Counted from the stretch's first letter, positions 33,893 to 42,710 are shown. The stretch is 64,000 nucleotides of DNA from Streptomyces sp. VRA16 Mangrove soil (GCF_017377775.1 NZ_JAFVLN010000013.1:1-64000); one strand, 5' to 3'. Notes: generated by a model not told the origin, from the letters alone. Numbers and translations are program-made.

Positions 33893-34891
33893 ATGCCGCT
33901 CTCCAGTCCGTCCCCAGACATCCAGCTGTCACCCGACAGCCCTCCGTTGCTGGCCGCCGACGGCGCCGGCGACCCGGAGGGCTGGACGGCCCGGCACCGC
34001 GACACGCTGCGGGCCGCCGTCGCCGCGCACGGCGCGCTGCTCGTGCGCGGGCTCGCGCTCGCCGATCCCGGCGCCGCGGCGGCCGTCTTCCGGTGCTGCG
34101 CCGACGCCCTGATGCCCGACCGGGAGCCCTTCGCGCCCCGGCGCACGTACGGGAACGGCGTGTACTCGGCGACCAAGTGGCCGCCGAACCAGCAGATGTG
34201 CATGCACCACGAGGTCAGCTACGCCCTGGAGTTCCCGGGGCTGATGCTCTTCGCCTGCCTGGAGGCACCGGCGAGCGGCGGCGCCACCGGGCTCGCCGAC
34301 GCGGGCGCCGTCCTCGACGCGCTCCCCGCGGGGCTGACGAAACGGTTCGAGCAGGAGGGGTGGCTGCTCACCCGGGCGTACCACGAGGAGATCGGGGCGT
34401 CGGTCGCCGAGGCGTTCGGCACCGACGACCGGGCCGCCGTCACCGCGTACTGCCGCGCGCACGCCATCGACTGCGCCTGGCGCGGCGACGGTTCGCTGCA
34501 CACCCGGCAGCACCGGTCCGCCGTGGTCGGCCACCCCGTGGACGGGCGGCGCGTCTGGTTCAACCAGATCGCGTTCCTCAGCGAGTGGACGATGGAGCCG
34601 GAGGTGCGCGCGTACCTGACGGAGGAGTACGGGCCCGACGGGCTGCCCTTCAACACCCGGTACGGCAACGGCGATCCGATCGACGAGGACGTCGTACGCC
34701 TCCTGAACGAGGTGTACGAGCAGCACACCGTGCGCACCCGCTGGGCCGCCGGCGATCTGCTGCTCGTCGACAACGTCCGTACCGCGCACAGCCGGGACCC
34801 GTTCGACGGGCCGCGCGAGGTGCTCGCCGCGCTCGCGGAACCGGTCCGGCTCGCCGACTGCGCGCCGACGATCGAGGTGGGCGCCGTATGA
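33893..34891 (+). CDS. TauD/SyrP-like Fe(II)/2-oxoglutarate dioxygenase
   Basis: A 332-residue oxygenase of the TauD/clavaminate synthase fold. The iron ligands are His105-x-Glu107 in MHHEVSYALEFPG and distal His299 in RTAHSRDPF, with Arg301 or a nearby Arg for 2-oxoglutarate. SyrP-like relatives hydroxylate amino acids tethered to NRPS carriers. Its place between the A-T protein and the diaminopropionate genes suggests it hydroxylates the monomer, either on the carrier or free. An alternative is desaturation or cyclisation, as in VioC-like enzymes. ATG 33893 follows AGGAG; its stop overlaps the next ATG. Confidence 0.85.
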   Translation: MPLSSPSPDIQLSPDSPPLLAADGAGDPEGWTARHRDTLRAAVAAHGALLVRGLALADPGAAAAVFRCCADALMPDREPFAPRRTYGNGVYSATKWPPNQQMCMHHEVSYALEFPGLMLFACLEAPASGGATGLADAGAVLDALPAGLTKRFEQEGWLLTRAYHEEIGASVAEAFGTDDRAAVTAYCRAHAIDCAWRGDGSLHTRQHRSAVVGHPVDGRRVWFNQIAFLSEWTMEPEVRAYLTEEYGPDGLPFNTRYGNGDPIDEDVVRLLNEVYEQHTVRTRWAAGDLLLVDNVRTAHSRDPFDGPREVLAALAEPVRLADCAPTIEVGAV

Positions 34892-35907
34892 CCCCCACCT
34901 TCGCGGTGATCCCCGGCGAGCAGGTCCAACAGGTCCTGGAGGGGCGGGAGCAGGAGATCGGGGAGCTGGTCGAGGCGGTGTACCGGCTGCACGACGCGGG
35001 CGGGACCGTGAACCCGCCGTCGTACTTCCTGCGCTTTCCGGACCGGCCCCGGGACCGCATCATCGCGCTGCCGGCCTCGCTCGGCGGGGCACTGCGCGTC
35101 GACGGACTGAAATGGATCTCCAGTTTCCCGGAGAACACCGCGTCGGGTCTGCCGCGGGCCTCCGCCGTGCTGATCCTCAACGATCCCGACACCGGCTATC
35201 CGTATGCCTGTCTGGAGAGTTCGGTGATCAGCGCCACCCGCACGGCGGCCTCCGCGGCGCTCGCGGCGGACCGGCTCAGCCGTACCCGGACGCGTCCGAC
35301 CCGGGTCGGCTTCATCGGCACCGGCCTGATCGCCCGCTACATCCACTCCCATCTCGCCGCCGCCGGCTGGGAGTTCGAGGAGACGGGTGTGTACGACGTG
35401 GCGCCGGACAGCGCGGCGGGGTTCCGCGCCTATCTGGAGCGGGCGGGCACGAAGGGGACGGTGACGGTGCACGCGTCCCCCGAACCGCTCGTCCGCGACT
35501 GCGATCTGATCGTGTTCGCCACCGTGGCGGCGCGGCCGCATGTCCATGAACCGGACTGGTTCGGCCACCATCCGCTGGTGCTGCACGTCTCGCTGCGCGA
35601 TCTCGCGCCGCGGATCCTGTTGGCGTCCGCCAACTACGTCGACGACGTCGAGCACTGTCTGAAGGCGGACACCTCGCCGCATCTGGCCGAACAGCTCACC
35701 GGGGGGAGGGAGTTCGTCGACGGCACGCTCGCCGACGTACTGGCGGGGCGTAGCCGTGTCCCGGACGACCGGACGGTGGTGTTCTCGCCGTTCGGACTGG
35801 GGGTACTCGATCTGGCCGTCGGCCGGTTCGTCCACGACGAGGTGGCCCGAAGGGGGCGGCTGCACGTGGTGGACGGGTTCTTCCACGAGCTGCGCCGACA
35901 CGGCTGA
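34888..35907 (+). CDS. sbnB: SbnB-like N-(2-amino-2-carboxyethyl)-L-glutamate dehydrogenase, diaminopropionate biosynthesis
   Basis: A 339-residue protein of the ornithine cyclodeaminase/mu-crystallin family with the NAD motif RVGFIGTGLIARYIHSHL near residue 140 and the family block SASRTAASAALAADRL-like (ISATRTAASAALAADRLSR). The N-terminal region (RLHDAGGTVNPPSYFLRFPD, GLKWISSFPEN) is of the SbnB type rather than true cyclodeaminases. SbnB oxidatively cleaves the SbnA product to L-2,3-diaminopropionate and 2-oxoglutarate. It starts at ATG 34888 within the stop of the oxygenase gene and is followed by sbnA, reproducing the known enzyme pair. Confidence 0.87.
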   Translation: MTPTFAVIPGEQVQQVLEGREQEIGELVEAVYRLHDAGGTVNPPSYFLRFPDRPRDRIIALPASLGGALRVDGLKWISSFPENTASGLPRASAVLILNDPDTGYPYACLESSVISATRTAASAALAADRLSRTRTRPTRVGFIGTGLIARYIHSHLAAAGWEFEETGVYDVAPDSAAGFRAYLERAGTKGTVTVHASPEPLVRDCDLIVFATVAARPHVHEPDWFGHHPLVLHVSLRDLAPRILLASANYVDDVEHCLKADTSPHLAEQLTGGREFVDGTLADVLAGRSRVPDDRTVVFSPFGLGVLDLAVGRFVHDEVARRGRLHVVDGFFHELRRHG

Positions 35908-35948
35908 CCGAGAAGAACGTCACTGAGGAGAGGGGGGCGGGACGAACC

Positions 35949-36923
35949 ATGCCAGTCATCGACGATCCCGCGCAGTTCAACGAGGAGGAGCTCTACGTCG
36001 ACCTTCGGGCGACGGTCGGTCTGCCGCTCTTCCTCAAGTGCGAGGGGTTCAACTTCGCCGGGTCCATCAAGATGAAGGCGGCCACCGAGATGGTCGACGC
36101 AGCCGAGCGCGACGGGCTGCTGCGGCCGGGCTCGGTCCTGGTCGAATCGTCGTCGGGGAACCTGGGGGTGGCCCTGAGCATCATCGCGGCCCACCGCGGC
36201 CACCGGTTCCTGTGCATCACCGACGTGCGCTGCAACCAGCCGACGATCCGGATGATGCGGGCGCTCGGCAGTCAGGTCCACGTGGTGCGCGAACCGACCG
36301 CGCACGGTGGCCTGTTGGGGGCCAGGCTCGCGTACGTACGGAGGCTGTGCGCGGCCGACGACCGGTACGTCTGGCTCGACCAGCACAGCAACCGCGGCAA
36401 CTGGCGGGCACACTTCCGCACCACGGCCCCGGCCGTCGCCCGGCGCTTCCCCGACCTGGACGTGCTGTTCGTGGGGGCCGGCACCACGGGGACGCTGATG
36501 GGGTGCGCCCGCTGGTTCTGGCAGTGGCGGCGCCGGGTGCGCATCGTCGCCGTCGACAGCGTCGGCTCGGTGACGTTCGGGGGGCCGGCCGGGCCCCGGC
36601 TGATCCCCGGGCTCGGGGCCGGGGTCCGGCCGCCGCTGCTCGACACCTCGTACATCGACGACGTCGTCCATGTCCGGGAGAGCGACGCGGTGGAGGTGTG
36701 CCGCAGGCTGGCGCGCCGCGGCTTCCTGTTCGGCGGGTCGACGGGCACGGTGGTCAGCGGCGCCGACCAGTGGCTGGCCCGGCACGGGCGGCGCGGTCTC
36801 ACCGCGGTGGCCATCGCCCCCGACCTCGGGGAGCGGTATCTCGACACGGTGTACCGCGACGGCTGGCCACCGTCGGAACAGACGGCCCACGAGCCCATGG
36901 CGGTGATGGCGCGCACCGGTTGA
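35949..36923 (+). CDS. sbnA: SbnA-like PLP enzyme making N-(2-amino-2-carboxyethyl)-L-glutamate
   Basis: A 324-residue fold-type II PLP protein of the cysteine synthase family. The internal aldimine Lys is in FNFAGSIKMKAATEMVD, the substrate loop is VLVESSSGNLGVALS, and the phosphate-binding loop GAGTTGTLMG is near residue 175. SbnA joins O-phosphoserine and glutamate to give the precursor cleaved by SbnB. The N-terminus is shorter than usual and lacks the common GNTP block before the Lys. ATG 35949 follows a long GA-rich ribosome site. It closes the five-gene polyamino-acid operon. Confidence 0.86.
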   Translation: MPVIDDPAQFNEEELYVDLRATVGLPLFLKCEGFNFAGSIKMKAATEMVDAAERDGLLRPGSVLVESSSGNLGVALSIIAAHRGHRFLCITDVRCNQPTIRMMRALGSQVHVVREPTAHGGLLGARLAYVRRLCAADDRYVWLDQHSNRGNWRAHFRTTAPAVARRFPDLDVLFVGAGTTGTLMGCARWFWQWRRRVRIVAVDSVGSVTFGGPAGPRLIPGLGAGVRPPLLDTSYIDDVVHVRESDAVEVCRRLARRGFLFGGSTGTVVSGADQWLARHGRRGLTAVAIAPDLGERYLDTVYRDGWPPSEQTAHEPMAVMARTG

Positions 36924-36951
36924 ACCGGCCCGGCGCAGGTAGGTTCCAGGC

Positions 36952-38580
36952 ATGGCAGGCAGCACGCACACTGTGGGGAACCAGCCCCCGCCCCTGACGG
37001 GGCACGACGTCTTCACCACCGACCGGGCGCTCACCGAGGGTGTGGCCCGGCACCTGGCACCCGGTCTTCTGGACGAGGCGCGCACGGAGCTCGGACTGCT
37101 CGGCCGCACGGCCGGTTCGGCCCAGGCCCAGGAGTGGGGCCGGCTGGCGAACGAGCACCCGCCGACCCTGCGCACGCACGACCGCTACGGCCACCGGATC
37201 GACGAGGTGGAGTTCCATCCGGCCTGGCACCGGCTGCTCGGCAAGGGCGTCTCCGCCGGGTTCACCTCCGCGTGGCACCGGCCGGGCGGTCATGTCCGGC
37301 GCGCGGCCGCGTTCCTGGTCTGGGCGCAGGTCGAGGCGGGCCATCTGTGCCCGCTGTCGATGACGCACGCCGCGGTGCCGGCACTGCGCGCACAGCCGGA
37401 CCTCGCCGAGGTGTGGGAGCCGCTGCTCACCTCGACGGTCTACGACGCCGGGCTGCGCCCCGCCCGGCAGAAGGCCGGAGTGCTGTTCGGCATGGGGATG
37501 ACGGAGAAACAGGGCGGCAGTGACGTACGGAGCGCCACGACGCGGGCGCGGGAGACCGGCGACGGCGGGTACGAGCTCACCGGCCACAAGTGGTTCTGCA
37601 GCGCGCCGATGTCGGACGGGTTCCTGGTCCTCGCGCAGGCCGACGCGGGTCCGACGTGTTTCCTGGTGCCGCGGGTGCTGGACGACGGCGGCCGCAACCC
37701 GTTCGCCCTCCAGCGGCTCAAGGACAAGCTCGGCAACCGCTCGAACGCCTCCGCCGAGGTCGAGTTCGACGGGACGCGGGCGCTCCGGGTCGGCGACGAG
37801 GGGCACGGGCTGCGCGTCATCATGGAGATGGTCGCGGTGACCCGCCTCGACTGCGTGCTCGGCTCCGCGGCGCTGATGCGGCAGGCGGTGGCGCAGGCGG
37901 TGCACCACTGCACGTACCGCGAGGCGTTCGGCGGCCGGCTGCTCGACAAGCCACTGATGACGAACGTGCTGGCCGATCTGGCGCTCGAATCGGAGGCGGC
38001 GACGGCGCTGGCGCTGCGGCTCGCGGCGGCGTACGACGCCGGGGACCCTCAGGAACGCGCCTTCCTGCGGATCGCGGTGCCCGCCGCCAAGTACTGGGTC
38101 ACCAAGCGCTGTACGCCGCTGGTGGCGGAGGCCCTCGAATGCCTCGGCGGCAACGGGTACGTGGAGGAGTCGGGCATGCCGCGGCTGCTGCGCGAGTCGC
38201 CGCTGAACTCGATCTGGGAGGGCTCGGGGAACGTACAGGCCCTGGACGTGCTGCGGACGTTGCAGCGCGAGCCGCAGGCGTTCAACGCGTTCCTCGTGGA
38301 GATCGGCAGGGCGCGCGGCGCGGACCATCGTCTCGACGCGGCGGTGAAGAGTCTGCTGACGGAACTCGGCGACCTGGACGGCATCGAGGCGCGGGCGCGG
38401 CGGCTCGCGGAGCGGATCGCGCTCGTGCTGCAGGGGTCGCTGCTGGTGCGGTTCGCGCCGGCCAAGGTCGCGGACGTGTTCTGCGCCGCGCGGCTGGGCG
38501 GGGACGGCGGCGCGGCGTTCGGCACGCTGCCGCACTCGCTGGACCTGGCCGAACTCGTGGAGCGGGCGCGGCCCGTCTGA
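36952..38580 (+). CDS. AidB-like acyl-CoA dehydrogenase
   Basis: A 542-residue flavoprotein. It follows the AidB/isovaleryl-CoA dehydrogenase pattern: GVLFGMGMTEKQGGSDVRSA for FAD contact, GNGYVEESGMPRLLRES and NSIWEGSGNVQALDVLR toward the end. E. coli AidB is induced by DNA alkylation and binds DNA; the activity of actinobacterial members is not settled. It begins 28 bp after sbnA on the same strand and may be co-transcribed, but similar genes are widespread in Streptomyces outside biosynthetic clusters, so I do not count it as a biosynthetic gene. Confidence 0.88.
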   Translation: MAGSTHTVGNQPPPLTGHDVFTTDRALTEGVARHLAPGLLDEARTELGLLGRTAGSAQAQEWGRLANEHPPTLRTHDRYGHRIDEVEFHPAWHRLLGKGVSAGFTSAWHRPGGHVRRAAAFLVWAQVEAGHLCPLSMTHAAVPALRAQPDLAEVWEPLLTSTVYDAGLRPARQKAGVLFGMGMTEKQGGSDVRSATTRARETGDGGYELTGHKWFCSAPMSDGFLVLAQADAGPTCFLVPRVLDDGGRNPFALQRLKDKLGNRSNASAEVEFDGTRALRVGDEGHGLRVIMEMVAVTRLDCVLGSAALMRQAVAQAVHHCTYREAFGGRLLDKPLMTNVLADLALESEAATALALRLAAAYDAGDPQERAFLRIAVPAAKYWVTKRCTPLVAEALECLGGNGYVEESGMPRLLRESPLNSIWEGSGNVQALDVLRTLQREPQAFNAFLVEIGRARGADHRLDAAVKSLLTELGDLDGIEARARRLAERIALVLQGSLLVRFAPAKVADVFCAARLGGDGGAAFGTLPHSLDLAELVERARPV

Positions 38581-38720
38581 CGTCCGTGCCCGGATGACTG
38601 GTGCGGGGATGGTGCTGCGCCGACACGGCACCATCCCCGCATTCAGAGGCCCCTTGAGAGGCTTGAGCGCCGTCCAGGCGGCGTTGCTCCCAGTTTCAAA
38701 CGCCGCACGGCTGTTCGCCA

Positions 38721-38740
38721 GGGTTGCAGGGGGTTGCAAC
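38721..38740. promoter_or_regulatory. direct repeat GGGTTGCAGG/GGGTTGCAAC
   Basis: Two adjacent 10-bp copies, differing in the last base pair region, lie 90 bp upstream of the GAF-domain regulator start. They form a candidate autoregulatory or activator site. The rest of the 250-bp gap 38581-38830 shows nothing else. Confidence 0.35.
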
Positions 38741-38830
38741 GTTCCTTCATACGTCCGAACCTTGGCGTGGCCGGGAGCCCGCGCCGCGGTGCGGCCCCCG
38801 GCACACCTCCCGCAGACCGAGGATTCAGGG

Positions 38831-40138
38831 ATGAACAACGACTCGACGATCGATCTGGCGCGTCTGTCCGCGATGGACACGGCCCTCGCGTCCCGGCTGC
38901 TCAAGGGCGTGCGCGAGGCCACGCTCTCGGGCCGGCGGCCACAGGTGCTGCCGCGGACGGTGATCGGTGAGTCCTGGGGGCGGATGCTGCGGGACGGCGT
39001 CGATCCGGAACAGGACTTCCGCTCGGGGATTTTGAGTGTGGACGAGGTGGAGGAACGGCGCCAGTCGTCCCCGCTCCTCCCGGTGCTGCCGGTGCTGCGC
39101 GAGGCCCTTGTGGAGGGCGCGGCGGGCGCGGCGGTCGCGGAGGCCGCGCAGCACATCATGGTGATCAGCGACGCGGACGGCCGGATCCTGTGGCGCGAGG
39201 GGCATCCGGCGGTGCTGCGCAAGGGCGACCGGCACGGCTATCTGGTGGGCGCGCACTGGGCGGAGAGCGTCGTCGGCACGAACGGGGTGGGGACGCCGCT
39301 GGTGACCCGCCGCCCGATCCAGGTGTTCTCCGCGGAGCACTTCGTGCGCTCGCACCACCAGTGGACCTGTACGGGCGCACCGCTCACGGACCCGCGCGAC
39401 GGGCGGCTGATCGGCGCCGTCACCGTCAGCGGGCCGCTGGAGACGATGCACCCGGCGACGCTGTCCTGGGTCACGTCGGTGGCGCGGCTGGCCGAGGCCC
39501 GGCTGCGCGAGCAGCACATGGGCGGTCTGGAGCGGCTGCGCGCGGTGGCCGCCCCGCTGCTGGCCCGGATGGGCGGCCGGGCGCTCGCCGTCGACCGGCA
39601 CGGCTGGCCCGCCGCGGTCACCGGGATGCCGCTGCCGGAGCGGGTGGCGCTGCCCAGGTCCCTTGCGGAGGGCGCCTGTTGGATCCCCTCGCTCGGCACC
39701 TGCCGGGCGACGCCGCTGCCCGGCGGCTGGCTGCTGATCCCGGCGGAGGACGTCCCCGAACCGCTGGCCACGACGCGCATCACCCTGGACCTGGGCCGGC
39801 CGCGCCGCCCGGTCCTACAGGTGACGGGCGGCGCCGCCTCCTGGTGCCACGAACTCAGCCCGCGCCACGCCGAGTTGCTCTATCTCCTGGCCCGGCATCC
39901 GCACGGGCGGACCGCGGCGGACCTGGCCGACGACCTGTTCGGCGACCCGCGGCGCACGGTGACGGTGCGCGCGGAGATGTCCCGGGTTCGCCGCTATCTC
40001 GGCACCCTGCTGGCGCACCGCCCGTACCGCTTCGCGGAGGAGGCGGAGGTCGACGTGGTGCTGCCGGGCGACCCGTTGGACCTGCTGCCGCACTCGGCGG
40101 CGCCCGCCGTGGTCAGGGCCAGGTCGCCGCTGCCCTGA
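38831..40138 (+). CDS. GAF-domain transcriptional regulator with C-terminal helix-turn-helix
   Basis: A 435-residue soluble regulator. Residues 75-220 form a GAF domain (QHIMVISDADGRILWREGHP; GYLVGAHWAESVVGTNGVG; IQVFSAEHFVRSHHQWTCTG) like those of AcoR-type activators. The AAA+ sigma-54 domain is absent, and residues 330-410 instead hold a winged-helix region (LSPRHAELLYLLARHPHGRT; VRAEMSRVRRYLG). This is the actinobacterial AcoR-like arrangement that controls dehydrogenase genes. ATG 38831 has GAGG eight bases upstream. It may control the preceding acyl-CoA dehydrogenase or a distant operon. Confidence 0.83.
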   Translation: MNNDSTIDLARLSAMDTALASRLLKGVREATLSGRRPQVLPRTVIGESWGRMLRDGVDPEQDFRSGILSVDEVEERRQSSPLLPVLPVLREALVEGAAGAAVAEAAQHIMVISDADGRILWREGHPAVLRKGDRHGYLVGAHWAESVVGTNGVGTPLVTRRPIQVFSAEHFVRSHHQWTCTGAPLTDPRDGRLIGAVTVSGPLETMHPATLSWVTSVARLAEARLREQHMGGLERLRAVAAPLLARMGGRALAVDRHGWPAAVTGMPLPERVALPRSLAEGACWIPSLGTCRATPLPGGWLLIPAEDVPEPLATTRITLDLGRPRRPVLQVTGGAASWCHELSPRHAELLYLLARHPHGRTAADLADDLFGDPRRTVTVRAEMSRVRRYLGTLLAHRPYRFAEEAEVDVVLPGDPLDLLPHSAAPAVVRARSPLP

Positions 40139-40142
40139 TGTC

Positions 40143-40757
40143 TCAGGCGGACACGAAGATCAGGGAGAGCCCGAGCGCCACCAGGACGGAGCCGATGGTG
40201 CGGTTCAGGCCGCGCTGCCGGTCCAGCATGCGGGTGCGCAGCGCGGGCACGGAGAACAGGCAGGCGGCCAGGGTGAACCAGATCAGGTGCGCCAGGGACA
40301 TGAACAGGCCGTAGCCGATCTGCTGGGCCAGGGGCGTGTCGTGGTGGACGACCTGGCTGAAGGTGCTGAGGACGAACAGCATGGTCTTCGGGTTGAGCGC
40401 GTTGGTCAGGAACCCGGTGCGCAGCGACTGCAGCCGGCTCAGTCCCGCGGCGGTCCCGTCCGGGCCGGATCCGCTCTGGGCGCGGGCCGAGAAGGTCTTG
40501 TGGCCGATCCAGATCAGGTAGCAGGCGCCGACCACCTTGACGACGGTGAACAGCACCGGGGTCCTCGTCAGCACGAGCCCCACACCGAGGATGGTGTAGG
40601 TGACGTGGACCAGGACGCCCAGGCTGATCCCCAGCGCCGCGAAGACCCCCGCGCCGCGTCCGTAGAGATAGCTGTTGCGCGTGATCATGGCGAAGTCGGC
40701 GCCGGGGCTGATGACGGCCAGGACCGTGATGACGGCGACGGCGACGATCTGACCCAT
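40143..40757 (-). CDS. LysE/RhtB-family amino acid exporter
   Basis: A 204-residue protein with six hydrophobic helices and the family's opening VLAVISPGADFAMITRNSYL. The TGFLTNALNPKTMLFVLS block is also typical. RhtB/LysE proteins export amino acids such as homoserine, threonine or lysine, and protect against toxic analogues. The gene is convergent with the GAF regulator, whose stop lies 5 bp away. It is 3.2 kb from the diaminopropionate genes on the other strand; a link to Dap export is possible but unsupported. Confidence 0.87.
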   Translation of the reverse strand: MGQIVAVAVITVLAVISPGADFAMITRNSYLYGRGAGVFAALGISLGVLVHVTYTILGVGLVLTRTPVLFTVVKVVGACYLIWIGHKTFSARAQSGSGPDGTAAGLSRLQSLRTGFLTNALNPKTMLFVLSTFSQVVHHDTPLAQQIGYGLFMSLAHLIWFTLAACLFSVPALRTRMLDRQRGLNRTIGSVLVALGLSLIFVSA

Positions 40758-40955
40758 CGGGCGGTCTCCTTGTGTGCGTCATGGTGGCCCTCACGGTCGA
40801 GGGCGGAGTCGATCGTGCCCGGCGCGGTGAACCGGCCCCGGGCGCCTGCTGATCGTATGACCGGAAACCGTGCGGGATGTGGCCGAAGGACGACTCCGCG
40901 GGGGGGGGCGGCGAGCGGCCGGGCGGGCGGCGCCCTCCGGGTACGCTCCGCCCCC

Positions 40956-41624
40956 ATGGCGAACCTCTCACTGTCCACACTCTTCACTCGTGTCACAGGA
41001 AAGATCCTCACCGGCAGAACGCGGGCCGAGCGGAAGTACCCCACCCCGCTCACGCTCCACCAGCTCTGGATGGTCTCGCTGAGCGCCCCGGTCAGCCGCG
41101 ACCGCGACGCGTCGCGCACCACGCTCTACCCCTTCACGCACCTGGCCGACGACAAGGCCCGGCACTGGCTGGCGCAGGAGTGGGAGATACACACCCGCGA
41201 GCAGCTGATCGGCCGCCTCGGCGATCTGGCCCGCTCCGGCTACCGCGCCGCGGCCCGCGCCCGCCTCGGCGTCGAGCCGCTGGCCTGGGACATCGCCCTG
41301 TACACCGACCTCACGCGGCGCGGTTTCGGCTGCGGTCTGCTGACGGAGGCGGACGCCTGGAACCTGCTCAAGAACGTGGTCCCGCAGGTCGCGCGCACGT
41401 ACAACTCCTGGCAGGAGTACGCGGATCACTATCTGCTCGGCCGGATGGTGTGGCGCGACGATCTGGGGCGCCGCGCCGACCCGCGCGACGCCTCGTTCCC
41501 CGCGCCGCAGGCCACGGCCGACGCCCATCTGCGCCGTCTCCTGGACCCGGCCGAGGCGAAGAGCCCGTGGAATCTGGCCCCCTGGGACACGATCCGCCGG
41601 CCGGACGGCGTCCGTACCGGCTGA
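40956..41624 (+). CDS. DUF1266 domain protein
   Basis: A 222-residue soluble protein with the DUF1266 layout: Trp-rich motifs (LHQLWMVSLSAPVSR; ARHWLAQEWEIHTREQLIGR), then AWDIALYTDLTRRGFGCGLL and TYNSWQEYADHYLLGRMVW. Bacterial members are sometimes linked to polymorphic toxin or phage-related loci, but no activity is established. ATG 40956 follows weak signals. It stands alone between the LysE exporter and a convergent peptidase gene; the 200 bp before it contain no other feature. Confidence 0.78.
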   Translation: MANLSLSTLFTRVTGKILTGRTRAERKYPTPLTLHQLWMVSLSAPVSRDRDASRTTLYPFTHLADDKARHWLAQEWEIHTREQLIGRLGDLARSGYRAAARARLGVEPLAWDIALYTDLTRRGFGCGLLTEADAWNLLKNVVPQVARTYNSWQEYADHYLLGRMVWRDDLGRRADPRDASFPAPQATADAHLRRLLDPAEAKSPWNLAPWDTIRRPDGVRTG

Positions 41625-41657
41625 ACCGCTCCCGGGGAGCCGTCCGTCGCGCCCTCG

Positions 41658-42710
41658 TCAGACCCCGGGAATCCCCCGGTCCGCGAACGCCTTGCGCACC
41701 GTCCTCGCGGCGGCGGACCCGTACATGTCCTGGGCCGTCGCGATCGTCTGCGTCGCGGCCGCGGAGAAGCTGGTGTCCGGCGCGAAGCCGAACTGGGCGT
41801 TGACGATGATGCGGTCGGCCGCCTTCGGCCCCAGGGCGGTACGGATGTCGAACAGGGCCCGCGACCAGATCTCGCCGTCCGCGTGCACCTCCCCGGCCTT
41901 GTCCGCGTACGTCTTGTCGGTGTCGAGCCGGCGCAGACAGTGCGGTGTCGTGTTCGTGTACGAGACCGAGTCCCAGTCGGCGACGCACGCGAGATCCGTC
42001 CTCATCGGCCAGCCGTACTTGGCGTCGGCGGCCGCGCCGACCTCGACGGCCAGATAGTCGCCGAACGCCTCACCGATCGAGCCGGCCTCCTCCGACGTGC
42101 CGAAGCCGGGGACCTGGGCGTTGTGCACGGCGTGGCCGTACTCGTGGACGATCACCTCGGCGTCCTCGGCGTCGTCGACACCGCCCTTGCCGAAGCGGAT
42201 CTCGGCCTTCTTGTCGGTGAAGAAGGAGTTGTCGGCGCCCCACTGGTCGATCCGGACGGGCTGGGCGCGGTCGTTGGCGCCGGGCAGTTCGGTGCCGAAG
42301 CCGAGGGACTGCAGGTACTCCTGCGCCTCGTTGACCCAGAAGTACGCCATGACCTGCTCGAACTGGTCGTCGTGGCGGGTGTACGAGGCGGCGTCCGCGA
42401 CCTTCGCCGCGGAGCCCGTGTTCGATCTGACGTCGGCCCATGTGCCGGACAGACCGCCGCCGGCGTCGAGGTTGCGCAGCGTCGCGAGGGCGTACGCGGT
42501 GTCGGGGACCGCCGACGCCGCGTCCTTGGCGTCGGTGAGGGTCTGGTCGCCCGAGGACTGGACCGGGTTGACCATGAAGATGCGGGCCTGCGCGTCGGCC
42601 GGCGCCGCCAGGGCGGGCGAGGCGAGCGTGGCCAGGGACACGGTGAGAGTGGCCGCGGCGAGCAGCAGGCCGCGGGGTGTGCGGCGGGAGCGGTTCAACT
42701 GGCGTGACAT
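41658..42710 (-). CDS. secreted gluzincin metallopeptidase (M4/M36-like)
   Basis: A 350-residue secreted protein. A signal peptide (RGLLLAAATLTVSLATLA, cleavage near residue 36) is followed by a compact catalytic region with the zinc motif HEYGH at 189-193 and the third ligand Glu214 in EEAGSIGEAFGDYLA. The upstream QVMAYFWVNEAQEYLQSLGF resembles fungalysin (M36) and thermolysin relatives. It is shorter than classical M4 or M36 zymogens and has no large propeptide. It probably degrades extracellular protein; its divergent neighbour is a GNAT gene. Confidence 0.83.
   Translation of the reverse strand: MSRQLNRSRRTPRGLLLAAATLTVSLATLASPALAAPADAQARIFMVNPVQSSGDQTLTDAKDAASAVPDTAYALATLRNLDAGGGLSGTWADVRSNTGSAAKVADAASYTRHDDQFEQVMAYFWVNEAQEYLQSLGFGTELPGANDRAQPVRIDQWGADNSFFTDKKAEIRFGKGGVDDAEDAEVIVHEYGHAVHNAQVPGFGTSEEAGSIGEAFGDYLAVEVGAAADAKYGWPMRTDLACVADWDSVSYTNTTPHCLRRLDTDKTYADKAGEVHADGEIWSRALFDIRTALGPKAADRIIVNAQFGFAPDTSFSAAATQTIATAQDMYGSAAARTVRKAFADRGIPGV

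Noticed and set aside
31750..34203. 817-codon minus-strand frame across the A-T gene
   Set aside because: Antisense shadow with low-complexity Arg/His/Gly composition; no domain is recognisable.
36952..38580. AidB-like gene as part of the polyamino-acid cluster
   Set aside because: It is co-directional and only 28 bp away, but such genes are widespread in Streptomyces and no role in Dap chemistry is apparent; kept outside the cluster.
40143..40757. LysE exporter as the Dap-polymer exporter
   Set aside because: It is 3 kb away on the opposite strand with two unrelated genes between, and Pls-type proteins carry their own membrane domain.
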